From Pseudomonas asuensis (lineage in GTDB: Bacteria; Pseudomonadota; Gammaproteobacteria; Pseudomonadales; Pseudomonadaceae): DNA of 64,000 nucleotides. Both the position numbers and the translations under genes were made by a program. The stretch spans positions 95,082-159,081 of the forward strand of contig NZ_BMNW01000007.1 of NCBI RefSeq assembly GCF_014646755.1. The letters are read 5' to 3'. This document shows positions 54,279-62,648 of this stretch, one piece after another (position 1 is the stretch's first letter; every line of letters starts with the position of its first letter). The notes under the pieces were generated by a model. That model did not search any database. It was not told the DNA's origin and saw only the letters and a list, made by a program, of their open reading frames with translations.

Positions 54279-56540
54279 TCAACTGTTTGCCAATTCGACG
54301 GCGCGGACCATCTCGCGAGGCGGCAAGGGTTTGGCAAACAAATAGCCTTGGTATGCCGTACAGCCGTTTTCGGCAAGCACTTGGCGCTGGGCTTCGCTTT
54401 CAACGCCTTCCGCCACGATATCAAGGCCAAAGGTCGTTGCCAGACCGGAGATTGCCTGAATAATGGCAATGCTTTCCGCCCCTGGGAGTTGCTGCACAAA
54501 GCTTTGATCGATCTTGACCTGATCGATAGGCAGCTTCTGAAGATAATTGAGCGACGAATACCCTGTACCAAAGTCATCCAAGGCAAAGCGGACGCCTTGT
54601 CTTCTTAGTGTTTCGATATGAGAGCACGCCTGATCAAGATCCAGTATCAAGGTTGCCTCGGTCAGCTCTATTTTGATCAGGGAAGGATCGATATGCTTAT
54701 CTTTGAGGACATCCATTATCTCATTGGCAAAGCTGGATTGACGTAAATGAGACGCGCATATATTGATCGAAACAGGCAGGTGGGCAAGCGAAGGCTCTTT
54801 GGACCAGGCCACTAGTTGCGAGCACACTTCATCAAGTAGCCAGCGGTCTAACTCGGTCAGTAGGCCTGTGCTGCTGGCCACCTCCAGAAAAGCTGAGGGC
54901 CCTACCAGTCCCCATTGCGGATGTTGCCAGCGGAGAAGGGCCTCAAGACCAATAAGCCCCTTTTCATCACTCCACTGCAACTGGTAATAAGCCCGAAATT
55001 CATTGTTGAGCAGACCCTGCCGAATCTGTTGCTCCAGTTGCAGGCGAGAGGCGATGCTGCTTTGCATGCTTGGATCATAAAAACGAATAGCATTCTTGCC
55101 ATCATTCTTGGCCGAGTACATGGATATGTCAGCCTGCTGAAGCAGGTCGTGACTTGCGCTTCTGCTATCAAACAACACAATGCCTACGCTACCGCTAATA
55201 GCCTGACTGCCCTTCTCGAACTCGAAGGGGCGTTCCAGTGCAGCTAGCGCCTGTTGACCTATGAGGCTGGCATGATGCGCAGCGGTCTGCTCATCCTCGG
55301 ACAGCCCCTCAAGCAAGATGACGAACTCGTCACCTCCCAGGCGAGCAACAGTATCGGTGGCTCGCATGATCTGTTTCAAGCGGTGTGCTGCTTCTTTAAG
55401 GACGGTATCGCCTGCATCATGGCCATATAGGTCATTAATATTTTTGAAGTTGTCCAGGTCTATGAACAGCAGGGCTCCACCGTGTTTATTTCGCTGGCAC
55501 GAGAGTTGGGCGGTCTTGAGCCGCTCCAGAAAAAACCGCCGGTTAGGCAGATCGGTCAGAGTGTCGTAAAAGGCCAATCTACGTATCTGCTCTTCATGCT
55601 GATGTCTGGCAGTCACATCGCGCGTCACCATAACTATCGAGCGCTTGGTGGCCGAGTCTGAATCGATGGCCTGTGCCTTGCCCTCGAAAAAACACTCTCC
55701 AGACGGTGAATTGATTCGATATTCCACCGTAAGAGGAGTAGGGCTGCTTAAAACGTTTTTAACCCAGGTCGTTAGGTAATTGGCTTGAGCATCCGGTGAT
55801 GCGCCCTGCAAGCAATGAGCTACTTTAGCCAGATGCTCCTGGATCGTCTGTTCGTCATGTAAAGAGGAAACGGGTTTTTGTAAGCGGCCGTCCTGATCAA
55901 TCACCAGCACAAGATCTGGAATTGACTGCGTGATAGCGCTCAGGCTGGCCTCACTGCGCGCTAACGCGAGATCAGCATGGTGATGCTTTTCCTGGTCGCG
56001 TAATAAAAGCCAGACGAGCATGCCTGTGGGAGGCATTGTCAGCATCATGGCCAACAGCGTGCGCTGCCCAGTTTGGCCAAAAGGGCCATAGATCCAGTGG
56101 AGCATTACCAAAGCCAAGGCATGTACGACTATACCCAACAGCAGTATTTGTAAGGGTCCTTGTCTGAACCAGCCGCGCTGGCAAGCCATGCGATAGGCAA
56201 ACCACAGCAATATGGCTATGCATGCATTCAGTACACCCGGATACGCTCCAACGCCACCCAGCCAGAATCGATAAAGTGCAGTTATCGCCACCGCGACGCT
56301 CGCGACCAGAGGCCCTGTCATGGCTGCTGTTACAGAGAGAATAGCTAGTCGTGCATCTACGAATACCCCTTGGCCTATAGGTATAGGGTGAGTCATGAGT
56401 GCGATACAGATCAGGCCTGTCGCACACCCTAGAATCAGGTCCGATGACAAGACCTTGTGCGGCCAAATACGCCAGAGATAGTCGCGTAACCAGCATAAAG
56501 CCAAAAGCAGAGCAGCATTAGAAAGAAAATCCACAAACAT
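54279..56540 (-). CDS. Membrane GGDEF-EAL protein with 5TM sensor
   Basis: A 753-residue protein. Five to six N-terminal transmembrane helices (~1-190) resemble the 5TMR_LYT type, with the conserved GQGVFVDARLAILSV and GPLVASVAVAITALYR segments. A PAS-like domain (~200-315), GGDEF (~320-485, intact RLGGDEFVILL) and EAL (~495-745; LEALLRW, IELTEATLI, LDDFGTGYSSLNYL, VAEGVES) follow. Both active sites look intact, so it may be bifunctional or switchable. The upstream 5TM domain suggests a cell-envelope or muropeptide-type signal; this is inferred from the family. Confidence 0.92.
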   Translation of the reverse strand: MFVDFLSNAALLLALCWLRDYLWRIWPHKVLSSDLILGCATGLICIALMTHPIPIGQGVFVDARLAILSVTAAMTGPLVASVAVAITALYRFWLGGVGAYPGVLNACIAILLWFAYRMACQRGWFRQGPLQILLLGIVVHALALVMLHWIYGPFGQTGQRTLLAMMLTMPPTGMLVWLLLRDQEKHHHADLALARSEASLSAITQSIPDLVLVIDQDGRLQKPVSSLHDEQTIQEHLAKVAHCLQGASPDAQANYLTTWVKNVLSSPTPLTVEYRINSPSGECFFEGKAQAIDSDSATKRSIVMVTRDVTARHQHEEQIRRLAFYDTLTDLPNRRFFLERLKTAQLSCQRNKHGGALLFIDLDNFKNINDLYGHDAGDTVLKEAAHRLKQIMRATDTVARLGGDEFVILLEGLSEDEQTAAHHASLIGQQALAALERPFEFEKGSQAISGSVGIVLFDSRSASHDLLQQADISMYSAKNDGKNAIRFYDPSMQSSIASRLQLEQQIRQGLLNNEFRAYYQLQWSDEKGLIGLEALLRWQHPQWGLVGPSAFLEVASSTGLLTELDRWLLDEVCSQLVAWSKEPSLAHLPVSINICASHLRQSSFANEIMDVLKDKHIDPSLIKIELTEATLILDLDQACSHIETLRRQGVRFALDDFGTGYSSLNYLQKLPIDQVKIDQSFVQQLPGAESIAIIQAISGLATTFGLDIVAEGVESEAQRQVLAENGCTAYQGYLFAKPLPPREMVRAVELANS

Positions 56541-56674
56541 AGCGACCTTGCTCTCCTTCGACTAGGCGCAAACAGTACTGGCATTCAGATAGAGGTCTGA
56601 GTCAGAATCGGTTGATAAATGCTACCCAGTCGTCGGATAAGGCTAATTTGAGCGGATCGCTTGGAACTCTTAGG

Positions 56675-56884
56675 ATGACTGAGGTTGAGCCATTTCAAGA
56701 CAGCAGTTTGAGCGCAGGTTTTAGCAGGATGTTCATTGCTACAGGGATGTTGATCGTAGCGCTTGTGCTGGGGCACATGGGAAGCAGCTACAGGAGCACA
56801 CGTACGGTTCGCCTTGATCGGCGGCTGGCTTATATTGGGCTACTCGCTTTTATGCTTGCGGGAGCCGTTGTCTTCTTTGGCTAG
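56675..56884 (+). CDS. Small two-helix membrane protein
   Basis: A 69-residue protein if the ATG at 56675 (MTEVEPF) is used; an upstream TTG would add 21 residues. It contains two hydrophobic helices (FIATGMLIVALVLG and YIGLLAFMLAGAVVFF) separated by a short basic loop with RSTRTVRLDRR. The ribosome site is weak. The gene is divergent from the GGDEF-EAL gene. No family was recognised. Confidence 0.5.
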   Translation: MTEVEPFQDSSLSAGFSRMFIATGMLIVALVLGHMGSSYRSTRTVRLDRRLAYIGLLAFMLAGAVVFFG

Positions 56885-57926
56885 AGTCTAGGCGAGGAAA
56901 GCGTAGTTTGATCGATGAATGACGACTAAATAGGTCCTCTATGCCATAAGGCCCTTATCAGTAAGGCACTGATATCGCTGATAAACAGGTAATGCCATCA
57001 CGTAGCCGGTACGGAAACGAATGAAGACCTTTGAAAGACGGCAGTCCGCTGAGGCCATTTCCTCCTTGCCTGCGCTCCTTTACGGCTTGTCTGCCTCTCT
57101 CAGTCGCTGCGTTGTCAGGGTCAGCCCAAGCCGAAGACTCTCCAGACATGCTGGTGTGGAAGTCTTGTATCAGCTCTGCTGTCATCAAGCGGTGAGAGGA
57201 CAGGATGTATCCAGGTTCGTTAGATCTTTTTGATAGCAGTGATCAACGAGCCGGAGAATGCTGACATCAATGCAGCAGACCTCCGCGTTGTGATACCTCA
57301 AAATCTAAGCAGTCTTGCATCCATTGTTTCGCTATGTCATGCCTAGGGCAAACAGGTCACGCAGAAGGAATCGATAGCGAGGAAAAGCTCAATGCTGTTA
57401 TCCAAGCAGGATGAGACCTGATCCAAGGCTACTCCGTGTCACCGCCATTGCCTTTAAACGAACTTGCTGACCGGCATTACACGCGTGTTGTGCTGCTTCA
57501 CTGCGTGTAAGTACCACGACCCATGATCGTCGCAGGCGCATCACCCAGCGTCTAGTAATCGCCAGGTTACAGAGCATTCCCTTTCTTTCCGGGCTGTAAA
57601 TGTTAGCGGCTTCTCCCTTTACGTATTGCTCCTGCTGCTTTCGTTGCGCTCCACTGAACTCTTTTAGATATTAGAGTCCGAGTCCTGGCATTTAATAGTG
57701 TCAAGACAATTTCACTGTGTTTGTTTTTCAAGATGTAACTGGTTGGGGCTGAAGAAGATCTGGTTGTAGCAGTGCTTTCTGCTTGACTCGATTAGGGAGC
57801 AGACCTTGTTTGCAGCACTTCAGGCCAATAAGCCATCTGTGTTTGAAATGTGCTCAACCAGCGCAAATTAGTCATGTAGCCGCTTTATGCGGCGCGTCAT
57901 GTCCAGTGTATTAGGACGGGTAGTCA
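56885..57926. other. One-kilobase stretch without a credible gene
   Basis: This is the longest gap in the right half. Open frames on both strands (for example 57021-57233) lack ribosome sites. A signal-peptide-like short frame at about 57030-57198 is noted elsewhere. The last ~60 bases contain a small GC hairpin (about 57879-57896) and the promoter of the wzy-like gene. It may be decayed sequence. Confidence 0.45.
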
Positions 57927-59195
57927 ATGAAGAAAGTTAGTACAAATACGTTGTACTGTGGTTTGTTGGGTTTGGCGTTTGTGCTGCATTTTGGATTGCT
58001 TGAGCAGAATCCTCAAAATCCTATTGGTATTAAATACCTGACAGAACTCTACCTGGCGATGTGTTTGGGGTTTAGCGCCCTGTTTCTAGTAGGGACTGTT
58101 GGGGCGGAGCGAAAGGATTACAGCGTCGCTTTTCTGTTCTGTTTGTTTTCGGCTTTTACCTTTACTTTCCTTCCAGCCTTGTTTGCTGAACTCTTTTATG
58201 GCCAGCCCCTGGTATATGGCGTAATTGAAGAGCGTCGGGTACTGCTATGTTTTAGCGTTATTCCTTTGCTGTATCTGGCCAAGCGAATGTCAGCGGCACA
58301 GTTTGAAAACGCTATTCTGATCGTGGCGCTAGGCGCCGTTCTGCTGTCCTGGCTTTGCTATTTCGAGGTATTGCCGGATCTGCGAGACGGCATGGACCTG
58401 GACCTAAGCCGTCCGGGACGTGCATCCACGGGTGCATTCGCCTTGATCATTGGCTATTGCTTGAGTATCTATTTCTGGGGCAAGGGCAGGTCTCCTATCG
58501 ATGGTAGTCCGCGCTCCGGCTTCCAGCATGGAATACTGGCGCTCGTATTTCTGGCGACACTGGTATTTGTCACACAGACGCGGCAGGTCATTTTGTTGTG
58601 CATTATCTTTACCTTTCTTTGCCTGCGGGCCAAGTCCGTCAAGCTGGCGGTAATAGGTGGTTTGCTCATTTCGCCTTTCGTGATTGATCCTCAGCTGCTT
58701 GAGCTTTTTGGCGTCAATATTGATTTCTACATGGAGTCAGCGCAAAACGGCGCCACCGATAATGTTCGTGAGGCCACTATTGCCCAAGTCATGGATCACC
58801 TTCATGAGTACAACTGGGTACCCAGCGGGAGCCTTAGCCTGATGTGGAATGACGGGTTCAAGCGGTACTTCAGCTACTACTTTTTCCTATCAGATGTCGG
58901 TGTGATCGGTACGCTTTTCCGCTTTGGCTTTCTTTCCATCGCCATCATTCCGGTCAGCTTCCTGGTGTACTTCAAGGTGGCCAAGCGACTGAATCCCAGC
59001 CTCGATTTTACCTTGGCCGTGTTTCTGGCTCATCTTTCCATATGGCCTTTGCAAGGCATCTTTGAATATCAGGAGGGTATGACCGCCCTGCTATTTGTCT
59101 TTCAGGCTTTAAAGACCTTCCATACCCAGGCGTCTAATGAACCGTCTATAAAGCTGCCCGTTCAACATGGGCGTGAGCCTCTACACTTGGCTTAA
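57927..59195 (+). CDS. O-antigen ligase / polymerase-like membrane protein
   Basis: A 422-residue integral membrane protein with about ten or eleven transmembrane helices. A large periplasmic loop (~255-325) carries the TDNVREATIAQVMDHLHEY segment, typical of Wzy/WaaL-like O-antigen polymerases and ligases. The TQTRQVILL motif in a membrane helix fits the family's basic residues. AGGACGGG precedes the ATG. No glycosyltransferase or other surface-polysaccharide gene is adjacent, so the substrate is unknown. Assignment to Wzy versus WaaL cannot be made from this sequence alone. Confidence 0.75.
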   Translation: MKKVSTNTLYCGLLGLAFVLHFGLLEQNPQNPIGIKYLTELYLAMCLGFSALFLVGTVGAERKDYSVAFLFCLFSAFTFTFLPALFAELFYGQPLVYGVIEERRVLLCFSVIPLLYLAKRMSAAQFENAILIVALGAVLLSWLCYFEVLPDLRDGMDLDLSRPGRASTGAFALIIGYCLSIYFWGKGRSPIDGSPRSGFQHGILALVFLATLVFVTQTRQVILLCIIFTFLCLRAKSVKLAVIGGLLISPFVIDPQLLELFGVNIDFYMESAQNGATDNVREATIAQVMDHLHEYNWVPSGSLSLMWNDGFKRYFSYYFFLSDVGVIGTLFRFGFLSIAIIPVSFLVYFKVAKRLNPSLDFTLAVFLAHLSIWPLQGIFEYQEGMTALLFVFQALKTFHTQASNEPSIKLPVQHGREPLHLA

Positions 59196-59210
59196 GTTAA
59201 GTTCAGAAAT

Positions 59211-59240
59211 AAAAACGGTCCTTTGAAGGGCCGTTTTTAT
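59211..59240 (+). terminator. Terminator after the wzy-like gene
   Basis: A 12-base stem (59211-59222 with 59227-59238), one G-U pair, TTGA loop, A-rich and T-rich ends. It begins 16 bases after the stop. Confidence 0.82.
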
Positions 59241-59508
59241 TTGAGCTACTTGCTGAACCCGAGACGGCTAAGGGCAAATTATTTTGGCTTGGTACGCGAG
59301 ATCACTTGGGCGTGCCCATTCATCCAGTCCAGCTTATCGATAATTATGGTAAGGCCTAATTGCTATAGCATTTGTTGTAATGCAATGAAGCACGCGCGCT
59401 GGAGAAAAGGAGTGTTTGTCACTTTGAATGGAAATGTTCAGACTCCGCGTAGTCGAAATATCATCTGCATCGGTTGATGAGTCGACTCGGTAGGGGAGTC
59501 AGGCACCA

Positions 59509-59790
59509 ATGATATTGACGGAATTTGATTACTACCAATTGCAGAATCGACTGGACAATATTTGTGGGGCGCGTCTTTGTGCTGCCAACATCGATAGCTT
59601 TTACAGCTTTCTCGAAGAGTTGCGTCGAGCGCGTAATGTACCTGAACTGGAACTGGCTGCTGCCAAGATCGATGGCTTCATGATTGCTCTGGAAGGTGCA
59701 GGGCTTGTGAATGGAACGTCTGCCATGTTGATTGGCGGCTTCGTAACACGGGTACAAGCCTATCGCCTGGCCATGTTAAACGCAGAGTAA
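59509..59790 (+). CDS. Hypothetical protein, 93 residues
   Basis: A helical, soluble protein (opens MILTEFDYYQLQNRLDNI; centre LEELRRARNVPELELAAAKIDGFMIALE). GGGGAGT lies upstream and a short hairpin (59797-59813) follows the stop, supporting a stand-alone gene. No domain was recognised. Its length and helical build resemble that of the 88-residue protein at 14548-14814, but similarity in detail is not evident. Confidence 0.6.
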   Translation: MILTEFDYYQLQNRLDNICGARLCAANIDSFYSFLEELRRARNVPELELAAAKIDGFMIALEGAGLVNGTSAMLIGGFVTRVQAYRLAMLNAE

Positions 59791-59858
59791 ATCGCTATTG
59801 GTTTTCTAACCAATGGCCAGGCTGAACGTGGTCATCAGGTGGCCCTGAGTTACTGTAA

Positions 59859-60191
59859 TCAAGGGCAAAGCCAAATAAGGTTATTCTGTTAGACCTGTCT
59901 ATCAACCACTCCTGGACTGAAAGTGCCTTGATTGCCGAGCGTATCCAGCAGGACACGGCATTACCCGGGATTGAAGCGGAAAACGCAGCGCTTCGCTTCA
60001 CGATAAGCGCTGGCATTGAAGGCTGCTTTCCTTGGACAAGACACAGGCGTATAGATTATTCAGGAGCTGCCGGTCCAGCACTTATCAAACCAGTACGGCT
60101 AGGCGTAATAGATCTACTTAGCTGTACTGGCTCAATAGCCCAACGCACTGTCAACCTAACAGGCCAGCCCGCGAAGGAGGAACTGGCCTAA
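59859..60191 (+). pseudogene. Decayed C-terminal part of a GGDEF domain
   Basis: An open frame of 110 codons has no ATG near its start. Part of it reads LIAERIQQ ... LRFTISAGIEG, the order of segments that follows the active site in diguanylate cyclases (AERIR ... FTISAGIA). The later ALIKPVRLG may be what remains of the ALYxAKxxGR helix. The GGDEF active site itself is absent and the rest has drifted. This is best explained as a remnant of a cyclase gene; chance resemblance is possible. Confidence 0.4.
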
Positions 60192-60227
60192 GCACTCTAG
60201 GTATACCACCGGCAGAAGGCCGAGCAC

Positions 60228-61019
60228 TTACCAGCCCCGTACATCAGGAGCCATTTTTCCTACGGCCTGATGTGCCGCCTGATGCAGCTCGGGTGCGGAG
60301 GTTTTGTCTGAGTTCAGAATATTGGCCTCTTCTGCGCTGGGCTGAAGTGGTTTCTGACGAAACAGCAATGTATAGAAGGAGGCGGCACAGGCATATCCGC
60401 CTGAAAAAGAAGCATGACGACCATCGGCAATGTACAACTTGGCCGCTGAATCGCTTGTAAAGGTGCTTTTCCACGATTCGCCGCAAGGAGAAAGCTGGGC
60501 GCCCATCTTACGAGCCAGGCTTACATACTCCTTATAGAGTAGTGGTTGCTTGTCCGGCTGGCTCTGGTTAGCCCAGGTTTCAAACAGAATGGGTTTGGCA
60601 TGATGGGCACGGATCAGATCGTTGAATTTCAATGCGTACTCTTCAAAGCGTTCGGGCTGAAGCAACGGGCGTGCGGCATGCTCCTGTAGGACGACATAGT
60701 CGTACTTATTATCCTTGAGCTTGCTTTGTACTGCTCCGCTGTTCCAATGCTGTTCAAGGGTATAGGAGGGTTTGGCAATCGAGTCCGCTTCAATGGTGCA
60801 GAACGACGAGGTACGGTCATGAGCGCGTGAGGCCATACCCATCAAGATGGTTGTCAGACTGTTTGCGTAGGTATAGCTGTTACCAATGAACAACAGGCGA
60901 AGGGTGCATGAGGGTGCATCACTACTCTGAGCAGCAGCGGCAGGGTGTGCGCCGATAAGGCATCCAGTAAAGAGAGTGGCAAGTGTTAGGGAACGGGTAA
61001 ACAAAACCCTATCCTCCAT
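60228..61019 (-). CDS. Secreted SGNH-hydrolase-like protein
   Basis: A 263-residue protein from the chosen Met (MEDRVLFTRS), giving a signal peptide with cleavage near HPAAAAQS. The mature part starts with block I of SGNH enzymes (LLFIGNSYTYANSL), has YVVLQEHA (block-III-like), and ends with DGRHASFSGGYACAASFY, where Asp and His fit the catalytic pair. Ser in GNSYT replaces the usual GDSL. It is probably an esterase or acyl hydrolase acting on a glycan; the neighbouring wzy-like gene makes a polysaccharide target attractive but unproven. The start is uncertain: Met codons at 61046 and 61136 are in frame and none has a good ribosome site. Confidence 0.75.
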   Translation of the reverse strand: MEDRVLFTRSLTLATLFTGCLIGAHPAAAAQSSDAPSCTLRLLFIGNSYTYANSLTTILMGMASRAHDRTSSFCTIEADSIAKPSYTLEQHWNSGAVQSKLKDNKYDYVVLQEHAARPLLQPERFEEYALKFNDLIRAHHAKPILFETWANQSQPDKQPLLYKEYVSLARKMGAQLSPCGESWKSTFTSDSAAKLYIADGRHASFSGGYACAASFYTLLFRQKPLQPSAEEANILNSDKTSAPELHQAAHQAVGKMAPDVRGW

Positions 61020-61303
61020 CGATTTATAATGTTTAGGCACAGACATAAGTTGCAAACAGCGCGCTAGAGCGTTTGCGGCGGCGTATTGTGCGAGGAGGGA
61101 GAGGGATTGATAAGGAGTGACTGTGCGAGGAGTCACGTCCTGTTATCTAGAGCAAGCGAAACGGCGAACGCGTACAAAATTAAGAAAAATATATACCAGC
61201 TAAAATATTTATAATAATGGCTATTTAGTAGCAAATTTCAAGATTAAATACGTAAAATTTTCAAACTTCAGCAATTTGTTCCTGTATCCATTGCCGGGAA
61301 AGA

Positions 61304-61504
61304 TTAGTGCTCTGTACTATCCTCATCGATATACCGGGCTGCTTTTTCCTGGTCCAGAAAGGCTGTGTATTGATCTTCCGTAATCCTGGTTTCAAGCAGC
61401 AGCTGCCGAGCATAGGATTCGACAGCCGTCTTGTTCCAGCGAATCTCCCCCAGGCTCTCGGGGTTCTTGATATGACGGATATAACGCTTCCAATACGCGT
61501 CCAC
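61304..61504 (-). CDS. Hypothetical protein, 66 residues
   Basis: A GTG-initiated frame giving MDAYWKRYIRHIKNPESL, then LETRITEDQYTAFLDQEK, ending DSTEH. The composition is that of a real soluble helical protein, unlike the overlapping frame at 61261-61527, which is rich in Arg, Pro and Trp. GGAAGCAG upstream is a weak ribosome site. No family was recognised. The flanking 61020-61303 stretch is AT-rich and holds only promoter-like sequence. Confidence 0.5.
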   Translation of the reverse strand: MDAYWKRYIRHIKNPESLGEIRWNKTAVESYARQLLLETRITEDQYTAFLDQEKAARYIDEDSTEH

Positions 61505-61706
61505 GGTGGGTTCTGCTTCCTGCTCATGGGTGACGGGGCGCGTGGTATATCATAATTAGCAGATTTGTGAAGCGAGGCATGTAAATCACAGCCAGCTTTA
61601 TGTGCGGATGTCTTGCTGTTTTGGTTGTACGAGTCCGGCGCGGTAGACGATATAAAGCAGCGCTGCCATTGCTAGGGGAGCAATAGGCTGCTTGTTCAAG
61701 TCTGGT

Positions 61707-62303
61707 TTAGGTATCCAGATTCAATTGCTGTCCGCTATGCCCAGGCTTTTCAAGAACATCCGCCACCTCGGCAGCAAGATGCAGGAGCTCGTAATCTTCT
61801 TCAAGGCTGGTCGAGCCCTCATCACATCCTCGTTCATCCAGAATAGGACAATTGACCAACGTCCAGTGAAGTGGGCTGCTATCAAGGCGCTCATGAATTT
61901 TCTGGCAAACACGTCGCCACCGCGGATCGACCTCGTCATTTTCCAGCGCAGCAAAATCGCCTACGAGCATCAGTTGGGAAACCTTGACCTTACGTAAACC
62001 ACTGATCAGTGCGGCTACAGCATCGATCAAGTAGCTGGGGTCTTCTGCCTCGACTACCCGTGGCGGCTCCAGCACAGCCACGACGGCTCTCATACCTGCC
62101 ACGCCCTGGCTGACTTTATACGCGCTGAATACGTTTCCGGAAGTCGACGGTGGGTAAGGGCGGGGCGGCAATGCTCTAAGATTCGCCTGTAAGGGCACGG
62201 CTTCATGTTGACGATTAAGCAACTCGTTAATCAATGCCTGGCCCAACGGGCTTTGCGCGCCGTAGACCGCGACCTTGAGCGCGCGTGCTGCTGCATACGT
62301 CAT
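61707..62303 (-). CDS. NAD(P)-binding Rossmann-fold protein
   Basis: A 198-residue protein. The N-terminal VAVYGAQSPLGQALINELL is a Rossmann dinucleotide-binding turn (GxxxxxG), followed by VAVLEPPRVVEAEDPSYLIDAVAALI and QLMLVGDFAAL, as in NAD(P)H-binding proteins of the atypical short-chain dehydrogenase (YwnB/NmrA-like) type. No YxxxK catalytic pair is obvious, so it may be a sensor or a minor reductase. GAGGT lies upstream of the ATG. It is a single-gene unit. Confidence 0.78.
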   Translation of the reverse strand: MTYAAARALKVAVYGAQSPLGQALINELLNRQHEAVPLQANLRALPPRPYPPSTSGNVFSAYKVSQGVAGMRAVVAVLEPPRVVEAEDPSYLIDAVAALISGLRKVKVSQLMLVGDFAALENDEVDPRWRRVCQKIHERLDSSPLHWTLVNCPILDERGCDEGSTSLEEDYELLHLAAEVADVLEKPGHSGQQLNLDT

Positions 62304-62648
62304 GACTACCTCGTCACTATCAATCTAGATGACTGACCGGGCGAACCGCTCAAGGTTCTACGGCAGGCTTACCGGTCATCCTACATGCGTAGGGTACATC
62401 GGCCAGCCCATCATGAACTTTAATAGCTCAAAGAGGTGTTATTTGCCGGTAGTGTTATGAGCGCTATGCCTGAAGCAAGGCAAGAAAACAGGCCTTGGAG
62501 CATTGAGCAAACTGCTTTGCGATGATTGCTTTGACGAGATGATAAAAAGATTGCTGTGCCTCTGAAGACCGCCCACTTTCTGCCGATAGCCTGAGTAGCC
62601 ACACGTAAATCCGATGGCCGGACCTCACCTCTAGTAAGGCAGAATTAT
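62304..62648. other. Spacer between divergent genes
   Basis: A 345-base gap between the Rossmann-protein and chemoreceptor genes. The 60-codon minus-strand frame at 62420-62602 lacks a ribosome site and is not called. No repeat was seen. Confidence 0.5.

Noticed and set aside
57030..57198. Short frame with a signal-peptide-like segment (LPLSVAALSGSAQA) ending soon after
   Set aside because: Only a TTG start with a poor ribosome site is available, and the mature part would be about 20 residues. It could be a remnant of a secreted protein, but evidence is too thin.
58084..58100. Half-match to the partition palindrome (CTAGTAGGGACT) in the wzy-like gene
   Set aside because: Only one arm is kept and it is within coding sequence.
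59223..59477. 84-codon frame after the wzy-like gene
   Set aside because: It starts inside the terminator hairpin and has no family-like sequence; the 59196-59508 spacer is otherwise empty.
61261..61527. 88-codon minus-strand frame overlapping the 66-residue gene
   Set aside because: The composition (many Arg, Pro, Trp, Ser) is typical of a shadow frame; the overlapping frame looks truly coding.
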